Positions 1 through 12,479 are shown, counted from the stretch's first letter. The stretch is 64,000 bases of DNA from Phallusia mammillata (GCA_003260075.1 QLIY01000345.1:1812-65811); one strand, 5' to 3'. The notes: a model not told the origin generated them from the sequence alone. Numbers and translations are program-made.

Positions 1-409
1 GGCTACTCAAACTTTCTTGCTCTGCGACCCCATTTTAAAACAGAAATTTCTACCCGACCCCTTGGTGAGTATGATGTAAAGAAATACTTATATTTTATAT
101 ATATACCATCTAATGGCGCCTAAAAAGCCTAAATTAATTTCTAACTTGACAGTCTTAGTTTTTATGACGTCATAATCTATATTGTGACGCTTGTGGTATC
201 TGATATGGCTATTAGGCTGGTAATACTCTTTTAAGTTATACAAAATGTGTCCGGAGCAGTTTGCATACACGGGAATTATGTTTAATCAATAAATGTACGC
301 ACGTATACCATTTATTGTGACTGACATAATAACCCATAATGTTTCGCGACCCCAAAATTATATTACGCGACCCCAATTTGGGTCGCGACCCACAGTTTGA
401 GAAGCCCTG
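1..409. repeat. hAT-type non-autonomous element, left tip cut by window edge
   Basis: The first bases (GGCTACTCAAAC) are the near reverse complement of the right tip GTTTGAGAAGCCCTG ending at 409. The inside carries mirrored GCGACCCC stretches. Terminal inverted repeats starting CAG and ending CTG are typical of hAT MITEs. No coding capacity. Confidence 0.7.
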
Positions 410-1247
410 CCCTACAGCACCCTAAACTTGGCGCCCCCAAATTGTTTTTAGTTTTTCAAATCGCTTTAATTTGGGCAGTGTTGCGCTGTCTTTTAATTTG
501 TAGAGGGCGTGACTCTATGCGCCCAGACAGCACAGCAGGGGCGATCGCTTATATTCCTAGAACGGTTCTCAGCGCGCCTTTCCTCGCGCTCAACAACTCC
601 AGGGCACCAAGAGCCAAAATAACGAATTCTTTTATTAAGGCAATTTAGGACAGATGTGGCGCTCGAGGGTTCAGCAACGAGACGAGCACAAAGGCAAATG
701 CGGTTTCTGCAAATATGCACCACTTTAGTTACGGCAATATACAAGAATTTATCAGTAAAGTTGACTCTTACCGAACTATTATAGGACCAGAGTCACAGTA
801 ACATCCAAAGCGATCAGTAGATTTTAAGTTCTGTAAATGCAGCATCAAATTCAATAAACATTACCAAACCACATTAGTAACGAACTGTGAGACGTTAAGC
901 AACAAGGCTTACCGGAATAATACAGTTATTTACAGCAACGGCACGTTGGCTGACGACGGTGGAATCCATGGTCCAGAAATGCACTTTACACATTACACAT
1001 TGGACGACCGGCAACAGTTCAGTTAGCACAAATTTCCTATTCGTTAGCAAAGAAACAAACATAACCGGTCAATTAAAATAAAGCATGCTGCCTCTATAAA
1101 CTTCCAGTCGCTAATAAACAGGAGGCAGCCACACTTACAAGACGTGACTTCAGTAAAACAATGCCAAGGTTGTGTAATCACAAGCACGGATTGTGTGATA
1201 AATAATGTCACCAGGTTGCACAACATTGCGCCATACAAGTGAGTTAA

Positions 1248-1339
<92 letters not shown>

Positions 1340-3360
1340 TTGTAGAATATACTATTGTGGTGTGTTGTCCTATATATTCTACTTTACTAAACAATTTTTG
1401 AGCACCCAAGACCAAATGTCTACTTCTTAACACCTACTTTTGGCTAAAGTCACTTCATGTTTTGTTAATCCTTCATGCCATATGTCGCTGATCACTATTC
1501 GATCTTGAAAGGCCAGCTGTACTTGTGGACAGCATACGTCAGTTAAACAGAGGCCAAAACATAAGACACGAACAAACAATACGAAAGATGTTTTCCTGGT
1601 TGGATTCCAAAACAATGAAAACAGTCATGCTTATTTTTAAGACAAAATGGAATTGTTTGGCTACAGGTGTAGCGATCGCACTAATAATTCGGGTAAATTA
1701 TGCAATAATTATTTGCCAAAATAGCTTGTTCTGAGTGACTCTCTAGCTTAAAGCTTGCGAGGAAGTCAAAGACGTGTAGCTACACAATTCAAATGCGTTG
1801 CGAAATCTTGTCATGAACTTTGCAATATTTCCTGTCGAAATAGGATGTTGTTATTAGGATATAGATGTGACTTTGTGGTATGGTGTTTACGTATTTTAAC
1901 GTTAGGTTTTGTCCTTCGTTGTCTTTGTGTAGAAGTTGTGCAAGAGGCAGTCGCAAGAGTGCGTGTGTATGATTTTACTCCTTTATGCTTATAACACCGT
2001 GTCGCTTTCTGCTGTCAAGAAGTAATAAATGAACGAATCGAAATATAAGACACTTGTGTGAAGTTTTCATGGCTCTGCCCTGAAAAGCTTGGGACCGTGG
2101 TACATGTATATTTTGTGGTGACGCGATTAACCTTTTGAAAATAACAAACGTATAATCTATGTTTTATTGAGTGTTGATTTTAACGTATTTTGGTTTGAAT
2201 GTAATGTATCTCAACGCATCGTAATATCTCAAAGACAGTAAAAATGTTTAAAGCGGATAAGTTGAAATTATGACGTAAGCCGAGAATTGCATAAGTAAGG
2301 TCTCTTACTTTAAACGTGTTCTATGGACAACTTTTATTTGTGGGTGAGAGAATTGTAGCTTTGCATTTATTAAAAACCGAGATACGTACAAACATAAACA
2401 CCTTAGCTGACACCTCTCGCATGAAAACGATTGCCTCATATCAGCACAATAGCATAGAGATATATTTTCTCTATTTAAAGTCATCGTTAACCAAAGGGTA
2501 AACCCGAGCAGCTGTTTCCTGACTGAATCTTAACTGAGCACATCAACCAGCTTTTTTTTTACTTTTTTTTTTACTTAACTAAAACTACGCAGCTACATAA
2601 CAGATTTTTAGATTGGCAAGATATGTTTGACAACACACGATGCAGCTCGAGCAACACACATCACTAATCAAGCGGAACACTGACTGGTTAAATGATGCAA
2701 CAATCATTTGCACTGTAATAAGCTCACAGTACAAGTTAGGCGAGAAAGATAAGGTTACAGCAGATGATTTTAGTTTGGCTACAAAAGTGTTGCTATATTA
2801 AACTAGGTATAGGCTGTTGTAAAAATCGGTTGGGCCTACGTAGTGTTATTGCAGTTAACTAATTTTTGCCGAAACCGTACAGCGTATTAACTTATTAAAC
2901 TCTGGCACCGGAAATCGCGATTTTAACATTGGATATACGCAACCAAACGTGACTACTGCCAAGAAAAGAGAAACAGTTTAACAGCACTATTGCACAGGCT
3001 GTTTTGGCGAGTTGAAAATAAACACAGCAAGCGTTTTCGAAAGTGGTGCGTTTCTTTTTCTCGGCAAGTTTCAGTGGACTGTGAGCAGCTGAAGTGTAGT
3101 TCTGTTGTGTAAAACAACACATAGACAGTCGATTTTTGTAGCAGTAGGACTAAATGTTAGTTTTTATCATTTCTAACTAATTGTTCCTTTTTAATACCAT
3201 CTTTCGGATACAACCAACCAAGTAAAAGTCGTACAGAGGAGAGATGGAAGGCAATATGGTGACACAGCTTACCGCGCATAATCATGAACGCGTAGCTTAT
3301 AAGTTACAACAAACCTAAAGGTTTTAACCTGCTATTTGGCATAGGTATTAATACTGAAAC
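410..3360. other. Upstream intergenic region, no gene recognised
   Basis: About 3 kb before BPHL copy 1. Contains an 88-nt G run (1248-1335) and scattered short open frames without splice support or recognisable protein similarity. A GC-richer stretch at about 500-680 shows nothing identifiable. Confidence 0.5.
1248..1335. repeat. Poly(G) run, 88 nt
   Basis: Uninterrupted G88. No duplicated flanks were seen. It is either a true homopolymer or a padded gap like the other runs in the window. Confidence 0.9.
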
Positions 3361-6159
3361 ATGTCTCCGAGCGGCCTGGTAAATGGTGTACACATTCACT
3401 ACGAAAAAGTTGGCGATGGAGAGAACATTATTCTACTACTGCCGGGAGTAGCCGGTAATTTGTAAGCTAAGTTGTGCCGCTGTTTTGCTATAAAGCTGTA
3501 ATTGGATATACTTTTACATTGTGTAAAACAAAAACAAATGCAGAAAGATTTAGTATTGTCAGTGTGTAGTGCATTTCCATTTTTAACAGCACGTACTAAA
3601 GGCATTAGAGGATTGAAAATAAATTGTTCACGACTCTTTACGCCATTTTCTATGTAAATAATTGTTGCATATACTTTACCAAGGCTCCGCAAAGAGGCAC
3701 TTTGGTCCCCAATTGGAAAATCTTGATCGAGAAAAACTAACTATTATTGCCATGGATCCACGCGGTCAGGGCGAGTCCAGACCGCCGAATCGCGACTGCC
3801 CAGCTGATTTTCTGTACCGTGATGCTGAAGATGCTGCTGCTTTGATGCAGGTATAATTTTAATTGCCATAGTGCAGTGGAATTAAGGGGTATAGATAAAT
3901 ATGTACAACGCCTAAAGCGATTAAGATATCCGCCCACGCATAAATCTCAAGTGCACTCGCGGTATGTGGGTTGCATTGATTGCGGAACCCGATGGTAGTA
4001 TTGCAACACCTACCAAATATCAAATTAACTACAAAGGGTTTTAATAATCGTCTTACAAGTCCATTGTAACTAAGAATGCCTAACCCTAATACCAACAGCA
4101 TGGGGGGGGGGAACTCGCGGTATGTGGGTTGCATTGATTGCGGAACCCGATGGTAGTCTTGCAAAACCTACCAAATATCAAATTAACTACAAAGGGTTTT
4201 AATAATCGTCATACAAGTCCATTGTAACTAAGAATGCCTAACCCTAATACCAACAGCATTTGTCGCTCAAATTTATATCACTAATCTTTTCAAAGCAGTT
4301 GTTATGTTATATTTCTACACAGGAACTTGGATTTGACAAGTACTCAATTTTCGGCTGGAGTGATGGTGCGAACTCTGCGGCCATTCTTGGTGCACGATAT
4401 CCTGAACGTGTAAAGAAACTCATTATGTTGGGTGGAAATTCGTATAATTCGAAAACTGACTTCGCCGTGCTTGAAAGTAAGAACGAACTAAACAAATTCC
4501 TGTTTTTTTTCGAAGTTTATTTGGTCAAATTGAGTTTAGGTAAATCTATTGTCAACGGAGTTTAGTTTCAGGTCTTGAAACCGTAATTTTACTCAATCCT
4601 TGTACGACATTTGGCAAAAACTACAATCTTTAGGAAAATTGTTGCACGTTTGTATTAAGGTTGATTGTTTGAAAGCGTGTATTTGTCATATCCAGTATGT
4701 TTACCACTGATTTAATGTCACGTTTTACATACGTTTAGACATAAAGAAAGAAGTGTCTTCAACTAAAGATTTATCTCAACTCAAGCTTTGTGAAGATTAT
4801 GATAAGTCAGTTACCTTGGATTGGTTGAACACTCTACTAACTGTTCACCAACGAGACGAAAATGGAGAAGCAGACCTATTTAAAAACGTAAGCCTTTCTT
4901 TAGTTTTTTTATGTCTTGATGGTGCAGAATGTTTGGTTTGTAAAAAGCGGCAAAAATATAGATGGATGATCGTAAGGGGGTGGTCACCAAACTACGCCCT
5001 ACGCGTCAGTTCATCTGATTCCCGACAGTCTCGAAGCGCATGGAACACTGTTGCATTTGTATGGTTTAACATGAGTCTTTGAGCTTGCAAAGACCTACCG
5101 ATTGTTTTAAACTTGTCGCGTATTATACTATTCAAATCACTGTATGATTATTAACATTTGGTCTTTCACGAAAGTTAAGGCAACACATTTTTTAAAATTT
5201 TGTGATTGCTGTAATTTTGCAACTTCCCAAGTAGTCGTGATTGAAGCTAATAATGATACCGTGATTTAAACAGTATAAACCAGTGGTTCTCAAACTTTTG
5301 TATTGTCGGGGCCAAATGGTAATTTTTTAAAAGTGTAGGAAGCCGCAGAAACACGAAACCTTGGGAAAATCACTAAAGAGAATTACTTTGAAAGCTAAAA
5401 GCAACTTTGGTGTTTTCTAAAGTCTGGCGAGAGCCGCAAAGTCAGTTGTTGCGAGAATCGCTGGTATCAAGTATCAAGGGGTAAAAATCATTAAAGCAAG
5501 ACCTATAGTTAGGTAACGTCGATCACCTTTAATTGCATCATAACTTTTACCCCTTAATTGTGTAGAATATTAAGGGACAATTAGCTATTGACGTGTATTT
5601 TGTTGTCTTCGTAATGTAGGAGCTGCCAAAAATTACGGCTGACACTTTGATTATACATGGTGATAATGATGAGTACGTGCCTCTGTTCCACGCTGAATAT
5701 TTTCACAAGCACATCAAAAACTCCAGGTTATAGTATAAAACCCATATGTAGTAATAAACACCTAAGAAAAAAACTAATCATTGTTGTCAGTGAATTTGAA
5801 TTTTTTAAATATTGCCGATGATTTTACTATGATAAACAAAAGCAACCCAATATCAGGTTAAATGATGTAAACTGCCTAGAAATATGTTTGTTTTTTGTGC
5901 TAAACTCTATTTTTCAACATTATCGAAAATTGTGTCAATTAAACAAGAATCACATATAAAGCCTGGTTGTCGTGTATTTTGGCAAGCATTGTCAAATTGG
6001 TCTGGCATTAAAATCTACTGAAGACATTTTTCTTCTTCACGTCGGTACAAAATATTTACGTATTTTAGGTTAATTATTTGGAAGGACGGAACACACGATC
6101 TTCATTTACAACTTCCAGACAAGTTTAATAAAGTTTTACAGGAGTTTATTCTGGGTTAA
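3361..6159 (+). CDS. BPHL: BPHL-like serine hydrolase, tandem copy 1
   Basis: Alpha/beta hydrolase of the biphenyl hydrolase-like (valacyclovir hydrolase) family, which hydrolyses amino-acid esters and homocysteine thiolactone. Six exons: 3361-3454, 3684-3850, 4323-4476, 4739-4887, 5620-5726, 6069-6159, all with GT-AG borders and continuous frame; 762 nt, 253 aa. Visible motifs: DPRGQGESRPP, nucleophile elbow GWSDGA (Ser100, with the following Asp that in human BPHL recognises the substrate amino group), acid Asp205 in GDNDEYVP, and His233 in GTHDLHL. The Asp-to-His spacing of 28 equals the human enzyme. The ATG is preceded by an in-frame TGA, so no leader is encoded in this exon and the product may be cytosolic (inference). 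It is the most diverged of the three copies and exon 4 is four codons shorter. Intron 2 holds a duplicated block around a G10 run. Confidence 0.93.
3955..4259. repeat. 147-bp direct duplication around G10 (BPHL-1 intron 2)
   Basis: 3955-4101 and 4113-4259 are the same 147 bp with a few substitutions, separated by G10 at 4102-4111 plus one A. Allele-like divergence suggests two haplotype contig ends. Confidence 0.9.
5281..5463. repeat. hAT-type MITE
   Basis: Begins CAGTGGTTCTCAAAC and ends with the degenerate mirror GCGAGAATCGCTG. Flanks GTATAAAC and GTATCAAG form an imperfect 8-bp target duplication. It lies in BPHL copy 1 intron 4. Confidence 0.7.
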
Positions 6160-6189
6160 ACCATATATACAGCCTTTTGAACAACTGGG

Positions 6190-6625
6190 GGTGTAGGAAG
6201 TAAACTAACTTTAACCACTCTATGTACAGCATGTTATAATGAATTGTATTTAATCTACGCTAATCACGACTAATCTTGCCCCTCTTCTTTAAATGCATGC
6301 TTACATGTAAACTTTAAAATTACGTTTTGTATATACTTGAAGACATTGCAATACAATTTTCAAATATTTATGCTGTTTCTTTGCCTGTTTAAAAAGGGGG
6401 GGGGGAGGTGTAGGAAGTAAACTAACTTTAACCACTCTATGTACATCATGTTATAATGAATTGTATTTAATCTACGCTAATCACGACCAATCTTGCCCCT
6501 CTTTTTTAAATGCATGCTTACATGTAAACTTTAAAATTACGTTTTGTATATACTTGACATCGCAATACAATTACATCGCAATACAATTTTCAAATATTTA
6601 TGCTGTTTCTTTGCCTGTTTAAAAA
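6190..6625. repeat. About 210-bp direct duplication around G10
   Basis: 6190-6395 recurs at 6407-6625, starting GGTGTAGGAAG in both. The G10 run is 6396-6405. The second copy carries a short extra ACATCGCAATACAATT unit and single-base changes. Confidence 0.88.
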
Positions 6626-6904
6626 GGGACATTGAATATTTATATTGCAGGTTATTTTTTATGTGGACAGTTGTAGACAAAAAATAGCTTAATCTATATC
6701 TGGCAGTTATGTTTTGATCAAGATATTAAACTTTAGTTTGCACACTTTAGTTAGTTAGTTAGTTGAATCAGTTTTTTTACCTGAGGAAATTTGCAAAACA
6801 TCGAAATCTTCTGAACAATACGCAGTTTGCTCCAATTATGCAACTACAATCTAGGCAAAAAAAGTCCACTCGAAAGTATAGCAAGGTAAATTGCGCACTG
6901 TTAT

Positions 6905-7505
6905 CATTGTAACGGTTATAGCGCGGGACGTCACAAGAGGGAGAAACGCGATTCCTAATTACCTCCAACAAGCTGTCCACACAGAAAGAGTGTTTTGTAG
7001 ATCTTATTGTGCAAACACATTCAATGAAGAACAAAGAGGACGGTTGCAGACGATGGAAACGAATAGGAAACGGTTTCTACAAAGACATGGCATTAGCACA
7101 GCGCTTTAAATGTAGGTATGTAAAAGAAAACATACAACATGGGCAATCCCAGAAATCACTGTCACGCACCTAAATACACAATAAAGCATGAGACCACAAC
7201 ATGTCATTATGATGTCATACATAATGCTTACCAAGCTGTGTAGAGCAACAGTGTAGAAACATCACGCTTCACGTGAGTATCGTACAAGAACGCTGCGTAA
7301 ACAAATACAGGGGGGGGGGATAACCCAACTACCCGTTTCCTGTTCGTTTCCTATCGTTTCTATCGCCTCCCACAGTCCATTCTTCATTGAAAATGTTGGA
7401 ATATAAGATCTACAAAACCTATCTGTGTGGACTGCTTGTTGGAGATCTTTAGGAATCGCGTTTCAATCGCCCCTCGTGTGACGTTCTGCTCTGTAACCGG
7501 GGCGC
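6905..7505. repeat. Large imperfect inverted repeat with G10 in the spacer
   Basis: Left arm about 6905-7080 and right arm about 7331-7505 are reverse complements (e.g. CGATTCCTAATTACCTCCAA against a mirrored copy at about 7433-7460). The spacer of about 250 bp contains G10 at 7310-7319. It could be a foldback element, or two copies of one repeat placed head to head by a join. Confidence 0.7.
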
Positions 7506-7921
7506 GTTCACGGGACGTTACAAATATATATCTTGGAAAAACAAAAGCTTGTGTAACGTCTACTTTAGTGCTATTGGTGGGCATAGACGTCCACTCTGGT
7601 CCTTTTAATCAGAATCAAAAACGCGCCTGCCAGGTCCCGACTGCAGGCTCCAACAGTATATTTGAAAACAAAGCCCTTGCTGGATTCAATGCAGGTTGTA
7701 GTTACCTTAACGGGATTAAGATGGATAAAAAACTGGCAGATGGTGTCCTAAAGGAAATATCAGGGTATAAAAACCATAGAAAAACGCCGGATTTAACTTC
7801 AAAAGGGGGCGATTTCAACATTACTGATTGTATAAATGTGTACAAGAACCGTGAGTTTGGGTATACAACGGTAACAAGCTTTTCCCCAAACTTGTTTCGC
7901 TTTCACACTTCCTACCTATAG
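7427..7921 (+). CDS. Long open frame, possible degenerate retroelement ORF
   Basis: 164 codons open from the right arm of the inverted repeat. The segment LVLLVGIDVHSGPF weakly resembles the leader (SGDxxxNPGP-like) that opens ORFs of many non-LTR retrotransposons. There are no RT or endonuclease motifs, and the rest (AGFNAGCSYLNGIKMDKK) is not recognised. It may be an expressed exon, a transposon remnant or chance. Confidence 0.25.
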   Translation: MDCLLEIFRNRVSIAPRVTFCSVTGARSRDVTNIYLGKTKACVTSTLVLLVGIDVHSGPFNQNQKRACQVPTAGSNSIFENKALAGFNAGCSYLNGIKMDKKLADGVLKEISGYKNHRKTPDLTSKGGDFNITDCINVYKNREFGYTTVTSFSPNLFRFHTSYL

Positions 7922-8500
7922 GCCTACAAGCGCTTTCCAAACTAGTCAGTCTATTCTATCATCATTAGACTTTGAATTGCTGCACACCGCAGCTTGCACA
8001 TGGCGACGCGTGATAGCTTTGTGCTGAAGAGGGTTGGATTTGGACGTTGGTCACTGGCAGTGGTACGTAGGCGGTGGTTAATACGTATACATTGTGCATA
8101 CACCAAAACGCCAACCAATTTTGCATGGCCATTGTCGCATTCCACATTGCAAAACAGCACAGGATAGCAAATTTAACCAACATAGCTGCGTAAGCATTTG
8201 TAGATTTCTCTGTGGTTGTGTAAACATGTTCTACTACATATTCGTGTTTGCGGAGTTTAGCATTAAACCAATATACTGGTGTACATGTCTGCATGATAAC
8301 TTTATTTATTTATTTATTATTATTTTATTTTCAAATCGGTTTGGTTGTTGTAGCCTTGATACTTTGCCAGTGGTTGCAGCTAAAGTTTGTGAATACAAGT
8401 CTTAAATAAGCTTTTTTTGTGCAGTTTATTGAGAAAAACAAAGACCCAACTCACCATTTGCAACATTTTTTTCAGATTTTACAGCAACTTGAGGCAGAAA

Positions 8501-10299
8501 ATGACAGAGGGATCAAAAACTTTGATAAATGGAGTAAATATTTACTATGAAAAAGTTGGGCAGGGAAAACATCCAATTTTACTAATACCTGGTTCACTGG
8601 GTAGGTTGAAGACATGGTAAGCCAATGTTGCAACTAAGGTTTGCAACAATGATGATTGATCTTAATCGAGGCTTAAATTGTTAAATAATGCAAAATTGAA
8701 CTGACATATTGTCACATGAACATGTTATTTAAACAGCTTCTTACCTCATATACACACACAATTTATATACTATGGGAATTTGCAATTTATATACTATTTC
8801 TATCAGTTGAAGTTGAACCAACAATAATTAGTTTAAATGTAAAGCTAACTTTAATAAAGTCTATTTGTTTTTCATTGGGTTATTTTAATATTTTTTTTTG
8901 CTGTTGCAAAGCCACTATTCCAGCATTTGCAAGTTCCATTAATAATTTGCAGCCAATTTGTTACCAATGGAACTGTGTGGATTGTGGCAAAGATATGTGG
9001 ATGTCTTTAAGCTTGGTTTTTCCTTTGACTATATCTTGTATAGGAAGCTCCAAGACAGATTTTGAACCACAACTTAAGAATCTGAACCAAAAAATATTTA
9101 CATTGGTTGCATTTGATCCAAGAGGTTATGGAAAATCCAGGCCTCCAGAACGTGATTTTCCAATAGATTACCTGTACAGGGATGCTTATGATGGAGCAGC
9201 ATTAATGGAGGTTTAAATTGCAGTACTTTGTATGTGTTTAGCTGTTGCATTTAGTTAAATAAAGCAAATTTACGAATCTGTTAGTTCACCTATGATCTGT
9301 TATGCTGCAGGTTTTGGGTTTGGTTTTGGTTAAACAATATTCTATTGTTGGTTGGAGTGATGGAGGAAATGCAGCTTGTATTCTTGCAGCTAAATTTCCA
9401 GATAGAGTAAAGAAACTGGTTATATGGGGAAGTAACGCTTATTTTACAAACGAAGAACTTGACTTGGTTGTGGGTAAAAATGTGGCAATAACTGATTTTA
9501 CCAAAAAAGTGAAATATCTTTGATGTTTGCACTCTTTCTATTTGTGGATCCAACATATTAACGATCTGTTAAACAATTTTGTAGAAAATATTCCTGTCAA
9601 TTTTTAGGTATGAGAGATTTGGCGCAATGGAGTCTGAAAAAGAAAAAAATGATGGTTGAAATATATGGGGAAACACTGCTGAAAAAACTGTGGAATGGAT
9701 TGGTTGATTGGTTTGAAGAAATGTCTAGAAACTGTGATATTAATGGAGACACTGATATGTACAAATCTGTGAGTCAATTGACACAAAAAACACAGTTTAG
9801 TTTTTGTTTATACCTAATTGCTGTGTCATTTGCTCTCTCTCTAGGAGTTGCCCAAAATAAAATGTGAAACTCTGATTGTTCATGGAATGAAGGACATCCT
9901 AGTTCCAAATTTTCATGCTGAATATCTGCATAAACACATTAAAAGTTCAAGGTAGATATTTACAATTCCACAAAACTTAGCAGCATACTGTGAATTAACA
10001 TCAAAGTGTTTAGGGTATTAGATAAGACCAACAAATATTCTTTTTAATGAGCCAAATATGTCATTGTGGCATGCCAATTCATTTAATGACCTCTGCATAA
10101 AAGCCACCATGCCGATTTTTTAATTGCTAAAAATATTCAAATATACTTGTGTCATGTATGATGAATTGCAAACTAAATAATAATTGCTTGTTGCAGAGTT
10201 GAATGGTGGTATGATGGCAAACATAACCTCCATTTGAGATTTGCAAAAAAGTTCAATGCATTGGTGGAAAACTTTTTAATTTCATGCCCAAAACTGTAA
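8501..10299 (+). CDS. BPHL: BPHL-like serine hydrolase, tandem copy 2
   Basis: Same family and exon plan as copy 1. Exons 8501-8600, 9044-9210, 9311-9473, 9608-9768, 9845-9951, 10197-10299; 801 nt, 266 aa from this ATG. Triad: Ser105 in GWSDGGN, Asp214 in HGMKDILVP, His242 in DGKHNLHL. Exon 3 begins with a 9-nt in-frame tandem duplication (three extra residues, VLGLVLVKQY against ILGFKQY in copy 3), just before the nucleophile strand. The frame stays open upstream of the ATG (FYSNLRQKM after a possible acceptor at 8475), with the same splice phase as the leader exon of copy 3. An unlocated leader exon is therefore possible and the N-terminus is uncertain. Copies 2 and 3 are clearly different proteins (roughly 80 percent identical over exon 2 by eye), so they are paralogs and not alleles. 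Confidence 0.92.
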
Positions 10300-10321
10300 C
10301 AATGACTCATTTATAATATTT

Positions 10322-10458
10322 CAGTGCCAGATTAAGGGTCTGCTGGCCTGTAGGCACATTTTATAAGTGGCCCGAAAAAAAGGGCTGCCAACTAAAAAAA
10401 CTAGAATTATCAGTGTTGCCAAATCATTTAAACTGGCCTGGATTTTTGACTGGCCTGT

Positions 10459-10489
<31 letters not shown>

Positions 10490-10554
10490 CGGCCTGGACT
10501 TTTGAATGGCCTGTAGGCACGCATCTACTTTGCCTTATGGTTAATTTGGCACTG
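10322..10554. repeat. hAT-type MITE interrupted by G30
   Basis: Tips CAGTGCCAGATTAA and TTAATTTGGCACTG are mirror images, and GGCCTG motifs repeat inside. A G30 run occupies 10460-10489. A second left tip of the same family is at 11001-11056, where it stops at G10 (11057-11066). Confidence 0.7.
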
Positions 10555-10643
10555 GTAATTGTGCATACTTTACAACAATACATAAAAAATGCCTCAAGTA
10601 TAATATTTCAGTGCAAATTTGTGTAATTGTGCATACTTTACAC

Positions 10644-10838
10644 CAGGTGTGTGCAACCTTTTTCGCCGGGGGGCCATATTACCAATTTTGGACATTAAGC
10701 GAGGGCCACACAATTTTTTTCATGTACGGTATTTACACGTATTTTTTACCCTACTGTTGGTGCGGTTTGCATTGCAATATCATGTCGATACTATTTCCAC
10801 ACCCCTGCGTTTTGTTTTATTTTGGGGGGGGGGGGGGG
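10644..10838. repeat. Partial hAT-type element ending in G15
   Basis: Left tip CAGGTGTGTGCAACCTTTTT with GGGGGGCCATATT inside, of the CAGGGGTGGGCAACC type also seen at 53768. No right tip was found; the sequence runs into G15 at 10824-10838. Confidence 0.5.
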
Positions 10839-11000
10839 TCCGATCAGCGCAATGGGATCCTCTTTTCCTATTTTGAACACCTTACACATGGAGCAGTGGC
10901 TCTTTTTATATTGTTACTTTTGAGAATATTCTAACCAAATTTTTACCCTTGTTTAAACAAACTAAATTTACCAATATTGACGCTACGAAACCTGTCAATG

Positions 11001-11066
11001 CAGTGCCAGATTAAAGGTCTGCTGGCCTGTAGGCACATTTTATAAGTGGCCCGAAAGGGGGGGGGG
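11001..11066. repeat. Truncated copy of the 10322 MITE cut by G10
   Basis: CAGTGCCAGATTAAAGG and on are the left end of the 10322 family. The copy stops exactly at G10, 11057-11066. Confidence 0.7.
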
Positions 11067-11321
11067 ACATAATTACGACAGAATCAAGCTATCAAATGAT
11101 AAGCTGCAGACAGTGTACATTGTTTTGGCCACTAACTTCTCATCAGTGCAGCTATAATGACAAGAAAAGGGACTGCATTGGCTAATGTAGCAATCTAAAG
11201 GCACTGTAGTTTGTTGGAAGTAACGTACTGAAAAAAAACGGCATATGTCTTGTCACCAGCTGCACTGATAAGACCTTGTGTGTAAAAATAATGTGCACTG
11301 TCTGAAGCTTACTTATTATAA

Positions 11322-11639
11322 TTACTCCCTAAAAATTTTCTTACCCCATTGTTTAAGCAAATCTCACGCAAGATTGGTCATGTTCTTTCATTGTTTTTAA
11401 ACAAATGATAATTGTTTGGTTGAATAAGGAACATGTTAAATAACTTGTCTACTTTAATAGTCGTAAACGTGACATATGATACGGGGGGGGGGGCACTCCC
11501 TGAAAATTTTCTGACTCCATTGTTTAAGCAAATCGCACGTAAGATTGGTCGTGTTCTTTCATTGTTTTTAAACAAATGATAATTGAACATATTAAATAAC
11601 TTGTCTACTTTAATAGTCGTAAACGTGACATATGATACG
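11322..11639. repeat. About 150-bp direct duplication around a G11 run
   Basis: About 11322-11482 and 11494-11639 repeat the same sequence, starting ACTCCCT and ending ACATATGATACGG; the run is 11483-11493. The copies differ by small indels and substitutions. Confidence 0.85.
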
Positions 11640-12469
11640 GTATTGAAATGTGTGACGATTTTGGGCTGTGAGGACATTTGAACTATGTATCTTTGTTTAA
11701 CGCACCCTATGTATCCTATTCAACGCCATTGTTTCGTTAAGGCTGTTTCAACTGAAATCGAATTTGAACAAGAAAACGCCGTTTTCCACATGTCATATTA
11801 ACCACATCCCATCTACCTAGAATATGGCAACTTAATAAAATTAGTCTCCAAAAATCGATACATTAACGAAGGATTTTTCCGTTATACGGCTATTCTTTTC
11901 AGTACAAGCCTTTTTAGTGGTATCCAATGACGCAAATGACATTTTGCTGCACAATAATAAAACAAAAATGCATCAACGCATATATAAATACGAAAAGAAA
12001 TTTTGTAAAATCAGTTTTATTTTTTGATAGGAATCGTTTGCAAAAACTGACGAAATAGTGATAACTAGGGCAAGTTTTTGCAACTTTTGCAACTTTTTTT
12101 TACAGCTTCCGGCAGCTTCCTAAATCCTCAAAATTTATGTAGTATGATGTTATAAGCTGTTTGTAGGAATTTTATGTTGCAACTTTTTTCTATTTTTCGT
12201 GCAACTTTTGACTGCAACTTTTATCAAGTATTGCGCAAAATGTAAAGGAGTGATTTAAAAAACATGCTATAAAACTATTTTTAGTATGGTTGTATTCTCT
12301 TTGATTTGCATAATAAAGAGCTATGTGATGGATTAGCTGCATCTCAATGTTATCTATGACGCAACAGTTGACTTGCAAGCTAGCAGTTCAACAACCCCAG
12401 TCAAGCATAACGTTTTATATGAAAGTGCATTCGTTATTTTGCAAGTAAGAAGCGATAACCTTGATATCT

Positions 12470-12479
12470 GGGGGGGGGG
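12470..12479. other. G10 run (probable contig join)
   Basis: Exactly ten G. Sequence to its right (TGCAAATTTTTGTAAT...) resembles about 10.59-10.64 kb, so the piece starting here may duplicate that region. Confidence 0.7.

Larger units (their letters stand above)
6160..8500. other. Intergenic region between BPHL copies 1 and 2
   Basis: Holds the duplication at 6190-6625, the inverted repeat at 6905-7505 and an open frame at 7427-7921. No gene confidently identified. Confidence 0.5.

Noticed and set aside
1044-1433. 129-codon minus-strand frame rich in proline
   Set aside because: Translation of the G88 run; the flanks resemble no protein.
6747-6766. TTAG tandem repeat
   Set aside because: Only about five units; too short to suggest telomeric or satellite DNA.
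7986-8063. ATG-led stretch (MATRDSFVLKRVGFGRWS) with a following GTACGT donor, as a leader exon for BPHL copy 2
   Set aside because: It ends in phase 0 while copy 2 needs two leftover bases, so it does not join in frame.
8417-8620. BPHL copy 2 N-terminal extension reading like a leader
   Set aside because: It begins with TTG, not ATG, and crosses a likely splice acceptor. Kept only as evidence that an upstream exon may exist.
8716-9216. 166-codon frame including BPHL copy 2 exon 2
   Set aside because: The N-terminal two thirds is intron read-through; only 9044-9210 is exon.
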